From NCBI RefSeq assembly GCF_900090305.1, contig NZ_LT607751.1, forward strand, positions 4,278,001-4,342,000: a stretch of DNA of 64,000 nt, in the 5' to 3' direction. Under the pieces are notes generated by a model that did no database searches, had not been told where the DNA came from, and worked only from the letters and a program-made list of their open reading frames with translations. Position 1 is the first letter of the stretch; the number at the start of each line of letters is the position of its first letter. The DNA comes from Micromonospora siamensis (GTDB lineage: Bacteria > Actinomycetota > Actinomycetes > Mycobacteriales > Micromonosporaceae). Positions 35,342 to 43,849 of the stretch are shown one piece after another. Position numbers and translations under genes: made by a program.

Positions 35342-36135
35342 CGCTGGTCCTGTTCCGTTGCGGCGCCGACGAGGGTGAGGAAGACGTCTTCCAGGGTGGG
35401 TTGCTTCTCGACGTACTCGACCCGGGCGGGTGGCAGGAGCCGCTTGAGTTCGTCGAGGGTGCCGTCGACGACGATCCGTCCCTCGTGCAGGATCGCGATC
35501 CGGTCGGCGAGCTGCTCGGCCTCGTCGAGGTACTGGGTGGTGAGCAGCACGGTCGTGCCACCCGCGGCGAGTTCCCGGACGGCCTGCCACACCTCGATGC
35601 GGGCCTGCGGGTCCAGCCCGGTGGTCGGCTCGTCGAGGAAGACGACCGGCGGGTTCCCGATCAGGCTCATCGCGATGTCCAGCCGGCGGCGCATGCCACC
35701 GGAGTACGTCCCGACCCGCCGCCCGCCCGCCTCGGTCAGCGAGAAGCGCGCCAGCAGGTCGTCGGCGATCCCGCCCGGGTCCTTCAGGTGCCGGAGCCGG
35801 GCGATCAGGACGAGGTTCTCCCGCCCGGTGAGGATCTCGTCGACCGCCGCGAACTGCCCGGTGAGGCTGATCGAGGCGCGTACGTCGGCGGCCCGGGTCG
35901 CGACGTCGAAACCGTCGACCCGGGCGGTGCCGGCGTCGGCCCGCAGCAGGGTGGCCAGGATCTTCACCATGGTGGTCTTGCCCGCCCCGTTCGAGCCGAG
36001 CAGGGCGACGATGCTGCCCCGGGCCACGTCGAGGTCCACGCCGCGCAGCACGCGCAGCTCCCCGTACGACTTCTCCAGGCCCCGCACGTGGATGGCGGGC
36101 TCCTGAACCGGATCGGTTCTCGGTGGGATGTCCAT
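35338..36135 (-). CDS. ABC-2 drug exporter ATPase (DrrA-like)
   Basis: 265 residues from the ATG at 36135. Walker A GSNGAGKTT, signature YSGGMRRR, Walker B VVFLDEPTTGLDP and H-loop LLTTQYLDEAEQL are the usual DrrA set (TTQYLDEAEQLA is characteristic). The ATG lies about eight bases after a CATCCT -10 box, so the message is probably leaderless; a TTG at 36174 would fall inside the promoter. It is the first gene of the exporter-MerR operon. Confidence 0.9.
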   Translation of the reverse strand: MDIPPRTDPVQEPAIHVRGLEKSYGELRVLRGVDLDVARGSIVALLGSNGAGKTTMVKILATLLRADAGTARVDGFDVATRAADVRASISLTGQFAAVDEILTGRENLVLIARLRHLKDPGGIADDLLARFSLTEAGGRRVGTYSGGMRRRLDIAMSLIGNPPVVFLDEPTTGLDPQARIEVWQAVRELAAGGTTVLLTTQYLDEAEQLADRIAILHEGRIVVDGTLDELKRLLPPARVEYVEKQPTLEDVFLTLVGAATEQDQR

Positions 36136-36139
36136 GCCG

Positions 36140-36175
36140 GACAGGATGGAGGGTTGACGCAGCGTCAGGGTCAAG
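36140..36175 (-). promoter_or_regulatory. MerR-type promoter with dyad in long spacer
   Basis: On the minus strand TTGACC (36175-36170) and CATCCT (about 36149-36144) are 20 bases apart, longer than the usual 17. The spacer contains the perfect 6-1-6 dyad TGACGC A GCGTCA (36155-36167). MerR activators act on such overlong spacers by twisting the DNA. The regulator encoded in the same operon is the probable partner. Confidence 0.65.
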
Positions 36176-36230
36176 CCGGACGACCGATTTCCCCTAGGGT
36201 CGGGAACGAGCCGGCACGGGGAGGGTGACC

Positions 36231-37415
36231 ATGGCGGGTACGACGACCGACGGCGTACGACGGGTGACGGTGCTGCTGGCGCTGGCCCTGTCGGCGTTTC
36301 TGTTCAACACCACCGAGAACCTGCCGATCGGCCTGCTGCCGCTGATCGCCGCCGACCTGGACGTGCCGCTGCCCTGGGTGGGTTGGCTGGTCGGCGGGTA
36401 CGGGCTGGCCGTGGCCGCCGTGTCGCTACCGCTGGCCCGGTGGACCCGGGACGTGCCCCGACGCTGGCTGCTCGGCGGGGTGCTCGCCGTCCTGGCCGGC
36501 GCCACCCTGGTCGGGGCGCTCACCGGCGCGTACCCGGTGCTGCTCGGGGCCCGGATCGCCACCGCCGTGGCCCAGGCGCTGTTCTGGGCGGTGACCGCGC
36601 CGGTGGCCGTGGGGCTCTTCTCCCCCACGGTGCGCGGCCGGGTGGTGGCCGTGATGTCGGTCGGCGGGTCGCTGGCCACCGTGGCCGGGGTGCCGGCGGG
36701 CACCTGGCTCGGCCAGCACGACGGCTGGCGGTTGCCGTTCCTGCTGGTCGCCGCGGCCGCGCTGGTCACCCTGCTGCTGGTGGTCGCGCTGCTGCCGACC
36801 ACCGCGCCGGAGCGCAGCCACGGCGCGTACGCGCAGGCGCCGCACGCCGGTCGGTTCGCGGTGCTGCTGGTGGTCACCGCCGTCTCGGTGACCGGCATGT
36901 TCACCGGCTTCACCTACGTGACGCAGCTGGTCGCCGGCCGGTCGGCCGTCACGGCGGTGGGCGCACTGCTGGCGGTTTTCGGTGTCGCCGGTATCGCCGG
37001 GGTGGCGCTGGTCGGCCGGGTCGTCGACCGCCGTCCGCGGGCGGCGTTGGCGGTGACGGTGGGCGGGCAGGCGCTGGCGCTGCTCGGCCTCGGGCTGTTC
37101 ACCGCGCCGGGTGCGCTGGTGGTCCTGCTGGCGGTGCTGGGCGCCACCGCGGTGCCGGTCTTCCTGGTCACCCAGACACGGGTGTTCCAGGTGAGTCCCG
37201 GCCGCACCGAGCTGGGCCTCGCGTCGAACTCGGCGACGTTCAACGTCGGCATCGCGGCGGGCGCGCTGCTCGGCGGGCAGGTGCTGTCGAGGCTGGGCGT
37301 CGCGGCGACCTTCGTCACCGGCGGGCTGCTCACGGCCGTCGCCCTGGCCGTCGCGCTGGCCGAGCCGGCGCTGACCGGACGCCGAACGGTTCACTCCGCC
37401 GCGCCGGCCAGGTAG
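36231..37415 (+). CDS. MFS transporter
   Basis: 394 residues from the ATG at 36231, six bases after GGAGG. Twelve predicted membrane helices. The loop after helix 2 reads ARWTRDVPRRW, and the YPVLLGARIATAVAQALFWAVTAP and VPAGTWLGQHDGWRLPF segments match the AraJ/YdhP-type DHA1 efflux group. It may export drugs or sugars. Its end overlaps the convergent ABC gene by 25 bases. Confidence 0.85.
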   Translation: MAGTTTDGVRRVTVLLALALSAFLFNTTENLPIGLLPLIAADLDVPLPWVGWLVGGYGLAVAAVSLPLARWTRDVPRRWLLGGVLAVLAGATLVGALTGAYPVLLGARIATAVAQALFWAVTAPVAVGLFSPTVRGRVVAVMSVGGSLATVAGVPAGTWLGQHDGWRLPFLLVAAAALVTLLLVVALLPTTAPERSHGAYAQAPHAGRFAVLLVVTAVSVTGMFTGFTYVTQLVAGRSAVTAVGALLAVFGVAGIAGVALVGRVVDRRPRAALAVTVGGQALALLGLGLFTAPGALVVLLAVLGATAVPVFLVTQTRVFQVSPGRTELGLASNSATFNVGIAAGALLGGQVLSRLGVAATFVTGGLLTAVALAVALAEPALTGRRTVHSAAPAR

Positions 37416-39316
37416 CCGCTGGCCTGGAGCTCGAACAGCTCCCGGTAGAGGCCCCCGGCGGCCATCAGCTCGTCGTGGTTGCCCCGCTGGACGAGCCGGC
37501 CGTGGTCCATGACGAAGATCTGGTCGGCGTGCCGGACGTTGGCCAGCCGGTGGGTGATCAGGACGACCGCCCGGTCGGGACGGCGGCGCAGGTGCTGGAA
37601 GAGCGCGTACTCGGCGCGGGCGTCCAGCGCCGCGGAGGGTTCGTCGCAGATCAGCAGTCGGGCGTCCCGGTAGAGGCCGCGGGCGGCGACCAGCCGCTGC
37701 CACTGCCCGCCGGACAGGTCCTGACCGTTCTTGAACTCCCGGTCCAGCAGGGTGTCGTAGCCGAACGGCAGGTCGGCGATCATGTCGTGCGCGGCGGCCG
37801 CGCGGGCGGCCTCCTCGACGCTGGGCCCGGGCCGCCCGCCGCGGTCGTGCCGGCCGACGCGGATGTTCTGCCCGGCGGTGAACGGGAACTTCCACCAGTC
37901 CTGGGTCATCACGGCCACCTGCGCGGCGGTCTGCGCCGGGTCCAACTCGGCGACGTCGACCCCGTCCCAGCGGATGGTCCCGCCGGTGGGCCGGTAGAGG
38001 CCGGCGATCAGCTTGGCGAGGGTGGTCTTGCCGGAGCCGTTCTCGCCCACCAGCGCCACCACCTGCCCGCGGCGCACGGTGAGGCTGACCTCGTCGACGG
38101 CGGCGGTGTCCGTGTCCGGGTAGCGCAGGGTGACCCGGTCCAGCTCGATACCGTCGAAGCCGGTGACGGGACGCCCCTCCCCGGCGGTGATCCGCTCCCG
38201 AGCCCGGTCGAGGAAGTCCCGGTAGTCCTGGTAGTAGAGGGCGTCCTCATAGAGGTTGTTGGTGGCGAAGACGGCGATGCCGAGACTGGACCGGGCCGAC
38301 TGCAAGGCCAGCAGCGCGGTCGCGGCGGCGGCGAGCGCGACCACCCCGCCGAGCAGCAGCCCGCCGAGGACCGCGTAGACCGCGAAGGCGGCGACGCCGC
38401 CGACCGACATGCCGATCGCCCGCGTCGTGGTCTGCGCGCGGGCCAGCCGCAGCAACGCCCGCGTCTCGACGGTCATCATCCGGCGGAACTCGCCGAGCAG
38501 GAAGTGCCGCATCTGGTACGCCCGGATCTCGGCGGCGGTGTGCCGGTTGGCCATCAGGTGCGCCAGCATCCACATCCGGCGGCGCCGGGTGATCCGGGCC
38601 AGCATGGCGAGGTACTGCCGGCGGGCCATCCGGACCGCGGTGACCGCCTCGGGCACCGCGGCGAGCAGCAGGCAGGGCAGCAGCACCGGCTGGATGACCG
38701 CCACCGCGACGGCGGTGGCCAGCACGCCGACCACGCCGGTGATCAGGTTGACGGTGTGGTCGACGATCGACGCCGCCTCGGCCATCCCCCGGTCCCGGAC
38801 GCGGTCCATCTCCTCGGCGAATCCGGCGTCGTCGAAGGCGGCCAGCTCCACCGCCGTGGTGGTCTCGAACAGCCGCAGCTCCACCTCGTAGTTGATCTGC
38901 GGGATCAGCCGGGCCTGCGCCCAGCCGGCGGCGACGGTGAGGCTGCCCTTGGCGGTCACCGCGAGCGCGGCCAGCAGCAGCGAGGGCAGCGCCGCCCGGA
39001 CCCGGTCGGGGGTGGGACCGGCGGCGAACAGCTGGCGGAGCACGCCGGTGGTGGCGAGCAGACCGAGGGTGGTCATCACCCCGGCGGCCAGGTTGAGCCC
39101 GATCGCCGCCGCGGTGTCCCGCCGGCTGGTGGCCCAGGCCAGCGTCACCGCCTCCCGGACCAGGTGGGGCAGGCGCCGGGCGACCGCAGCGAAGCTGGTG
39201 TGGGCGAACTCGGTGGCGTGGTGCATCCAGTGGCCGTCCTCCAGCTCCGGGAGGTCCAGCTCGCCGTCGTCGTCGGAGGGCTCGGACGTGCGGCGGGGAC
39301 CGATCACCGTCGCCAT
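37391..39316 (-). CDS. ABC half-transporter (fused TMD-NBD)
   Basis: 641 residues from the ATG at 39316 (GGAGG seven bases upstream). The acidic N-terminus (DDDGELDLPELEDG) precedes a six-helix domain (about 60-330) and a nucleotide-binding domain with Walker A GENGSGKTT, signature LSGGQWQR and Walker B LLICDEPSAALD. The NBD and helix pattern recall exporters found in lanthipeptide and other natural product loci, though no peptide precursor is seen here. The stop lies within the 3' end of the convergent MFS gene. Confidence 0.88.
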   Translation of the reverse strand: MATVIGPRRTSEPSDDDGELDLPELEDGHWMHHATEFAHTSFAAVARRLPHLVREAVTLAWATSRRDTAAAIGLNLAAGVMTTLGLLATTGVLRQLFAAGPTPDRVRAALPSLLLAALAVTAKGSLTVAAGWAQARLIPQINYEVELRLFETTTAVELAAFDDAGFAEEMDRVRDRGMAEAASIVDHTVNLITGVVGVLATAVAVAVIQPVLLPCLLLAAVPEAVTAVRMARRQYLAMLARITRRRRMWMLAHLMANRHTAAEIRAYQMRHFLLGEFRRMMTVETRALLRLARAQTTTRAIGMSVGGVAAFAVYAVLGGLLLGGVVALAAAATALLALQSARSSLGIAVFATNNLYEDALYYQDYRDFLDRARERITAGEGRPVTGFDGIELDRVTLRYPDTDTAAVDEVSLTVRRGQVVALVGENGSGKTTLAKLIAGLYRPTGGTIRWDGVDVAELDPAQTAAQVAVMTQDWWKFPFTAGQNIRVGRHDRGGRPGPSVEEAARAAAAHDMIADLPFGYDTLLDREFKNGQDLSGGQWQRLVAARGLYRDARLLICDEPSAALDARAEYALFQHLRRRPDRAVVLITHRLANVRHADQIFVMDHGRLVQRGNHDELMAAGGLYRELFELQASGYLAGAAE

Positions 39317-39560
39317 GGGAGTACCTCCTCGGGAGCGGGCACCGGAAGCAGGCAGAGCGTACTTTCCGCGACCGATCGGTGTCATTGGGTGACCGGCGTG
39401 TCGTACACGTGTCCCAAGAGCGTGTCGCCGACCACCTTGCGGTACGGGTCGGCGGTGTCGCGTCGCGCGCTCGTCCGGCGGGTGGCAGGCTGGACGGTGA
39501 GCCGCCGGACGGCCCGAGGACGGTCGCCGGCGAACCGTGGTGAAGGAGAGAAGCGACCCG

Positions 39561-41198
39561 ATGGCTGCGAGTGTGACCACCACCGACGAATGGCAGGCGC
39601 TGCGCAAGCACGCCGAGACGATCCGCGGCACCCACCTGCGGGAGCTGTTCGCGGCCGACCCGCAGCGCGGTGAGCGGCTCACCGGCGAGGTCGCCGACCT
39701 GCACGTGGACTACAGCAAGAACCTGGTCACCGACGAGACCGTGGACCTGCTGGTGGGGCTGGCCGGGCGGGCCCGGCTGACCGAGCGGATCGCCGCCATG
39801 TTCGCCGGGGAGCACATCAACTCCACCGAGGACCGGGCGGTGCTGCACACCGCGCTGCGGCTGCCGCGGGACGCCTCGCTGACCGTCGACGGGCAGGACG
39901 TCGTGGCCGACGTGCACACGGTGCTCGACCGGATGTCGGCGTTCGCGCAGCGGGTGCGCGCCGGGCAGTGGCGCGGGCACACCGGCGAGCGGATCCGCAC
40001 CGTGGTCAACATCGGCATCGGCGGCTCCGACCTGGGCCCGGTGATGGCGTACGAGGCGCTGAAGGCGTACCGGGACGGCGGGATCAGCTGCCGGTTCGTC
40101 TCCAACATCGACCCGACCGACATCCACGACAAGACCCACGACCTGGACCCGGCGACCACCCTGTTCGTGGTGGTCTCGAAGACCTTCTCCACCCAGGAGA
40201 CCCTCGCCAACGCCAACCAGGCGAAGACCTGGCTGCTCTCCGGGCTGGACGCCGACGACGACGCGGCGATCGCGAAGCACTTCGTGGCGGTCAGCACCAA
40301 CGCCCAGCGGGTCGGCGACTTCGGCATCGACCCGGAGAACATGTTCGGCTTCTGGGACTGGGTGGGCGGCCGGTATTCCCTGCCGTCGGCGGTCGGGCTG
40401 GCGGTGATGCTGGCGATCGGGCCGGACCGGTTCCGGGAGCTGCTGGCCGGCTACCACACCGTCGACGAGCACTTCCGGACCACGCCGATCGAGCGGAACG
40501 TGCCGGCGCTGCTCGGCCTGCTGAACGTCTGGTACGTCGACTTCCTGGGCGCGCAGACCCACGCGGTGCTGCCGTACTCGCAGTACCTGCACCGGTTCCC
40601 GGCCTACCTCCAGCAGCTGACGATGGAGAGCAACGGCAAGTCGGTCACCCTGGACGGGACGCCGGTCGACTACGCCACCGGCGAGATCTTCTGGGGCGAG
40701 CCGGGCACCAACGGGCAGCACGCCTTCTACCAGCTGATCCACCAGGGCACCCTGCTGATCCCGGCGGACTTCATCGCGTTCAGCCGGCCGAACCACGACC
40801 TGGCCGACATGCACGACCTGTTCATGTCGAACTTCTTCGCGCAGACCGCCGCGCTGGCCTTCGGCCGGACGAAGGAGCAGGTGGAGGCGGAGGGCACCGA
40901 CCCGAAGGTGGTGCCGCACCGGGTGATGCCGGGCAACCACCCGACCACCTCGATCATCGCCCCGATGCTGACCCCGGGCACGCTGGGCCAGCTGATCGCC
41001 CTCTACGAGCACGTCGTCTTCACCTCCGGCGCGATCTGGGACATCAACCCGTTCGACCAGTGGGGGGTGGAGCTGGGCAAGGTGATGGCCAACCAGCTCG
41101 CCCCGAAGCTCACCGGCGACACCGCCGACCTGTCCGACGTGGACTCGTCGACGGCGGCGCTGATCCGCCGCTACCGGTCGGAGCGCGGCCGGTCCTGA
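39561..41198 (+). CDS. pgi: Glucose-6-phosphate isomerase
   Basis: 545 residues from the ATG at 39561, downstream of AAGGAGAG; the usual length for the long bacterial form. The signature stretches [66 protein letters not shown] and [14 protein letters not shown] are all present, including the active-site Glu and His contexts. It interconverts glucose-6-phosphate and fructose-6-phosphate in glycolysis and gluconeogenesis in the cytoplasm. It is single, with its own intrinsic terminator. The neighbours do not take part in sugar metabolism. Confidence 0.97.
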   Translation: MAASVTTTDEWQALRKHAETIRGTHLRELFAADPQRGERLTGEVADLHVDYSKNLVTDETVDLLVGLAGRARLTERIAAMFAGEHINSTEDRAVLHTALRLPRDASLTVDGQDVVADVHTVLDRMSAFAQRVRAGQWRGHTGERIRTVVNIGIGGSDLGPVMAYEALKAYRDGGISCRFVSNIDPTDIHDKTHDLDPATTLFVVVSKTFSTQETLANANQAKTWLLSGLDADDDAAIAKHFVAVSTNAQRVGDFGIDPENMFGFWDWVGGRYSLPSAVGLAVMLAIGPDRFRELLAGYHTVDEHFRTTPIERNVPALLGLLNVWYVDFLGAQTHAVLPYSQYLHRFPAYLQQLTMESNGKSVTLDGTPVDYATGEIFWGEPGTNGQHAFYQLIHQGTLLIPADFIAFSRPNHDLADMHDLFMSNFFAQTAALAFGRTKEQVEAEGTDPKVVPHRVMPGNHPTTSIIAPMLTPGTLGQLIALYEHVVFTSGAIWDINPFDQWGVELGKVMANQLAPKLTGDTADLSDVDSSTAALIRRYRSERGRS

Positions 41199-41208
41199 GC
41201 ACCGCGCG

Positions 41209-41249
41209 ACGGCGGCCGGGTCATCGCGACCCGGCCGCCGTCTTCTTTG
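41209..41249 (+). terminator. Intrinsic terminator of pgi
   Basis: A perfect 14-base stem (41209-41222 with 41228-41241) around an ATCGC loop is followed by CTTCTTTGG. The T-rich tail makes this one of the few textbook terminators in the window. Confidence 0.88.
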
Positions 41250-41258
41250 GTACGCGAA

Positions 41259-41275
41259 AACTGGTCCAACCAGTT
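41259..41275. promoter_or_regulatory. GntR/FadR-type operator
   Basis: A perfect 7-3-7 inverted repeat, AACTGGT CCA ACCAGTT, contains the TGGT-N3-ACCA core of FadR-type sites. It overlaps the -35 of the GntR gene promoter by two bases, so autorepression is likely. Confidence 0.75.
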
Positions 41276-41303
41276 GACGGGTTGATGTGCCCGCCGTCAC
41301 ACT
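41274..41303 (+). promoter_or_regulatory. Promoter of GntR operon
   Basis: TTGACG (41274-41279) and CACACT (41298-41303) are 18 bases apart. The GTG start codon lies seven bases after the -10, so the transcript should be leaderless. Confidence 0.7.
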
Positions 41304-41309
41304 GCTGCC

Positions 41310-42038
41310 GTGGCCTTCGTTCCCGTCCCCCGCGCCTCCGTCTCCGACCACGTCTTCGCCCAGCTCCGCGACGCGATCGTCAGCGGCCGGTACCGGCCGG
41401 ACGACCCGCTGCCCGGCGAGCGGGAGCTGGCCGCCGCGTTCGAGGTCAACCGGCACGCCGTGCGCGAGGCGCTGCGCCGCCTCCAGCAGCTCGGCCTGCT
41501 GCGGATCAGCCAGGGCGGCGCCACCCGGGTGCTCGACTGGCGGGCCCACGCCGGGCTGGACCTGGCGCTGTCGCTGGTCCGCGACGGCGACGTGCTGCCG
41601 GTGGAGCACCTGGTCCGGGACATGCTGGAGATGCGGGCCTGCATCGGCGTCGACGCCGCCCGCCACTGCGCCGAGCGCGCCCCCGAGACGCTGAGACTCC
41701 GCCTGCCCCGACTGGTCGAGGAGTTCGCCGCGCTCGCCCCCGACCTGGCTGCGATGGGCGAGGCGAACATCGCGCTCTGGCGGCTGATCGTCGACGGCTG
41801 CGGCAACACCGCCTACCTGCTGGCCTTCAACAGCCTGGTGGCCGGGGCGGTGGCGGTCGGCGACGTCCCGCCGCAGCGCCGCGCCGCCGAGCTGCTCGAC
41901 GTGGCCGGGCACCGCCGCCTCGGCGCGGCGATCGCCGCCGGGCACGGCGACGAGGCCGCCGCGCAGGCCCACACGCTGCTCACCGCAGACCTCACCACCA
42001 CCCCCACCACCGGACCGGAAAGGGAATGCCGAGCATGA
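41310..42038 (+). CDS. GntR (FadR subfamily) transcriptional regulator
   Basis: 242 residues from a GTG. The N-terminal winged helix covers about 8-75 (ASVSDHVFAQLRDAIVSGRYRPDDPLPGERELAAAFEVNRHAVREALRRLQQLGLLRI). The helical FCD-type ligand domain follows, with MRACIGVDAARHCAER. FadR-type proteins sense acyl-CoA or carboxylates. The stop overlaps the hydroxylase ATG (ATGA), so regulator, hydroxylase and lysoplasmalogenase form one coupled operon that probably handles lipids. Confidence 0.9.
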   Translation: MAFVPVPRASVSDHVFAQLRDAIVSGRYRPDDPLPGERELAAAFEVNRHAVREALRRLQQLGLLRISQGGATRVLDWRAHAGLDLALSLVRDGDVLPVEHLVRDMLEMRACIGVDAARHCAERAPETLRLRLPRLVEEFAALAPDLAAMGEANIALWRLIVDGCGNTAYLLAFNSLVAGAVAVGDVPPQRRAAELLDVAGHRRLGAAIAAGHGDEAAAQAHTLLTADLTTTPTTGPERECRA

Positions 42039-42895
42039 TCCCCGCCGTGCTCTACGCCGTACCGGCGTTCCTGCTGCTCATCGTCGTCGAGGCGCTGTCG
42101 TACCGGTTCGCGCCGGACGACGACGAGCGCGGCTACGAGCTGCGCGACACCACCACCAGCCTCTCCATGGGCGCCGGCAGCCAGCTGATCGGCTTTCCGT
42201 GGAAGCTGCTCACCGTCGGCGCGTACGCCGCGCTCTGGACGGTCGCGCCGGTGCACCTCTCCCCCACCAGCGTGTGGACCTGGGTGCTGCTCTTCTTCGC
42301 CGACGACCTGGCCTACTACTGGTTCCACCGCACCCACCACGAGGTACGCCTGTTCTGGGCCGGCCACGTGGTGCACCACTCCAGCCGGTTCTTCAACCTC
42401 TCCACCGCGCTGCGGCAGAGCTGGACCCCGATGACCTCGCTGCCGTTCTGGCTGGGGCTGGCCCTGCTCGGCATCCCCCCGTGGATGATCTTCCTGCAGC
42501 AGTCGATCAGCCTGCTCTACCAGTTCTTCCTGCACACCGAGCGGGTCGACCGGCTGCCCCGACCCATCGAGTGGATCTTCAACACGCCGTCGCACCACCG
42601 GGTCCACCACGGCGCGAACGCGGAATACCTGGACCGCAACTACGGCGGCATCCTGATCATTTGGGACCGGCTCTTCGGCACCTTCGAGCCGGAACGCGCC
42701 ACCGTCCGGTACGGGCTGACCAAGAACATCACCAGCTACAACCCGCTGCGGGTGGCCACCCACGAGTACGCCGCCATCTGGGCCGACCTGCGCTCGGCCG
42801 GCTGCTGGCGGCACCGCCTCGGCTACCTGTTCGGCCGGCCCGGCTGGCAGCCGTCGACCTCGGCCGCCCCGCCGGCGCCCGCGGTCAGCCGGTGA
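42035..42895 (+). CDS. Sterol desaturase/fatty acid hydroxylase family protein
   Basis: 286 residues. Membrane helices near 1-20, 45-70, 80-95 and 140-165. The di-iron histidine boxes are present: WFHRTHHEVRLFW, GHVVHHSS and SHHRVHHGAN. The family inserts oxygen into, or desaturates, lipids in the membrane. The ATG at 42035 overlaps the GntR stop; an ATG three codons earlier is possible. The substrate is unknown, but the operon partner lysoplasmalogenase and the acyl-sensing regulator point to membrane lipids such as plasmalogens. Confidence 0.9.
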   Translation: MIPAVLYAVPAFLLLIVVEALSYRFAPDDDERGYELRDTTTSLSMGAGSQLIGFPWKLLTVGAYAALWTVAPVHLSPTSVWTWVLLFFADDLAYYWFHRTHHEVRLFWAGHVVHHSSRFFNLSTALRQSWTPMTSLPFWLGLALLGIPPWMIFLQQSISLLYQFFLHTERVDRLPRPIEWIFNTPSHHRVHHGANAEYLDRNYGGILIIWDRLFGTFEPERATVRYGLTKNITSYNPLRVATHEYAAIWADLRSAGCWRHRLGYLFGRPGWQPSTSAAPPAPAVSR

Positions 42896-43575
42896 GCCGG
42901 GCGAGCGGCGGGCTGGTGCTGCGCACCTGGCCCTGGGTGTTCGGCGCGGTCGTCGCCGTCGAGCTGGTCGGCGTGGCGCTCGACGCGCCCGTCCTCCAGT
43001 GGGCGGCCAAGCCGCTGCTCGCCCCGCTGCTGGTGGTGCGGCTGCTGGCCGTACTCCGGCGGTGGGACGCGGTGGCCACGGGCCTGGTGTTCGCGACGGC
43101 GGGTGACGTGGCGCTGCTGCTGCCCGGCGACACCGCGTTCCTGGCCGGGATGGGGTGTTTCCTCGGCGCCCAGCTGGCGTTCCTGACCGCGTTCCTGCGG
43201 CACCGGCGGGCCCCGGCTGCGGTCTTCGCCAGCTATCTGGCGCTCTGGGCGGTGGCGAACGCCCTGCTCTGGGGCTCGCTGGGTGACCTGCGGCTGCCGG
43301 TGCTCGGCTACAGCCTGGCGTTGAGCCTGATGGCCGCCGCGGCGGCCGGGGTGTCCCGCCGGGCCGCCGCCGGTGGCGCGCTCTTCCTCCTCAGCGACCT
43401 GCTGATCGGCGTGGGCGCGGCCGGCGTCGAGCTGCCCGGCCGCGGGCTGCTGGTGATGGTCACCTACGTGGCCGCGCTCTACCTGCTCACCGTCGCCTGG
43501 AGCGCGCGGCCGGCCGACGGGGACCGACCCGTCGGCCGGACCGTCGGGCCGAGGACCGTCGACCACGTCGGGTGA
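42892..43575 (+). CDS. Lysoplasmalogenase (YhhN/TMEM86-like)
   Basis: 227 residues from a GTG that overlaps the previous stop. Seven to eight membrane helices. Family stretches are KPLLAPLLVVRL, ATAGDVALLLPGDTAFLAGMGCFLGAQLAFLTAF and GGALFLLSDLLIGV, holding the conserved Lys and Asp residues. Members cleave the vinyl-ether bond of lysoplasmalogens. The coupling to a lipid hydroxylase supports a role in ether-lipid turnover. Confidence 0.87.
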   Translation: MSRASGGLVLRTWPWVFGAVVAVELVGVALDAPVLQWAAKPLLAPLLVVRLLAVLRRWDAVATGLVFATAGDVALLLPGDTAFLAGMGCFLGAQLAFLTAFLRHRRAPAAVFASYLALWAVANALLWGSLGDLRLPVLGYSLALSLMAAAAAGVSRRAAAGGALFLLSDLLIGVGAAGVELPGRGLLVMVTYVAALYLLTVAWSARPADGDRPVGRTVGPRTVDHVG

Positions 43576-43638
43576 CCTCGTCCGTCCGCACGGTCGCATA
43601 ACCCTCGGTGAGGGGATCCCCCACCCCCACCGTGCCCT

Positions 43639-43777
43639 CCGCGCCCCTTTGCTCTGCTGCCGCCGACGCACCACCGCGCCCGCCAGCAACGGCGTTCGTG
43701 GGCCGCGAGTGACGCCGCTGGAACCCCGCCACGGACGGTGACTGTCGCGTGCGGGGCAGCAGAGCAAAGGGGCGCGG
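43639..43777. repeat. 139-bp element with 23-bp perfect inverted repeats
   Basis: Left arm 43639-43661 and right arm 43755-43777 are exact reverse complements over 23 bases, the inner parts reading TTTGCTCTGCTGCC and GGCAGCAGAGCAAA. The 93-base interior has no gene. It lies between the stops of two convergent operons. It may be a MITE-like insertion or an extended bidirectional terminator. Confidence 0.8.
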
Positions 43778-43849
43778 GGTGGTCCGGTCGGCCGGCGAGG
43801 CGCTCACCCTGAGTGCGGGGTGGCCCCGTCGGCCGGCGAGGCGCTCACC
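43776..43849. repeat. 33-bp direct repeat at end of acyl-CoA dehydrogenase gene
   Basis: 43776-43808 and 43817-43849 match at 31 of 33 positions (GGGGTGG, then GTCGGCCGGCGAGGCGCTCACC) with a 41-base period. The second copy touches the stop codon of the convergent gene at 43850; the first touches the inverted repeat. Confidence 0.8.

Noticed and set aside
37391..39316. Lanthipeptide or lasso peptide cluster around the ABC half-transporter
   Set aside because: No precursor-like short gene, cyclase or dehydratase is seen in the surrounding 5 kb.
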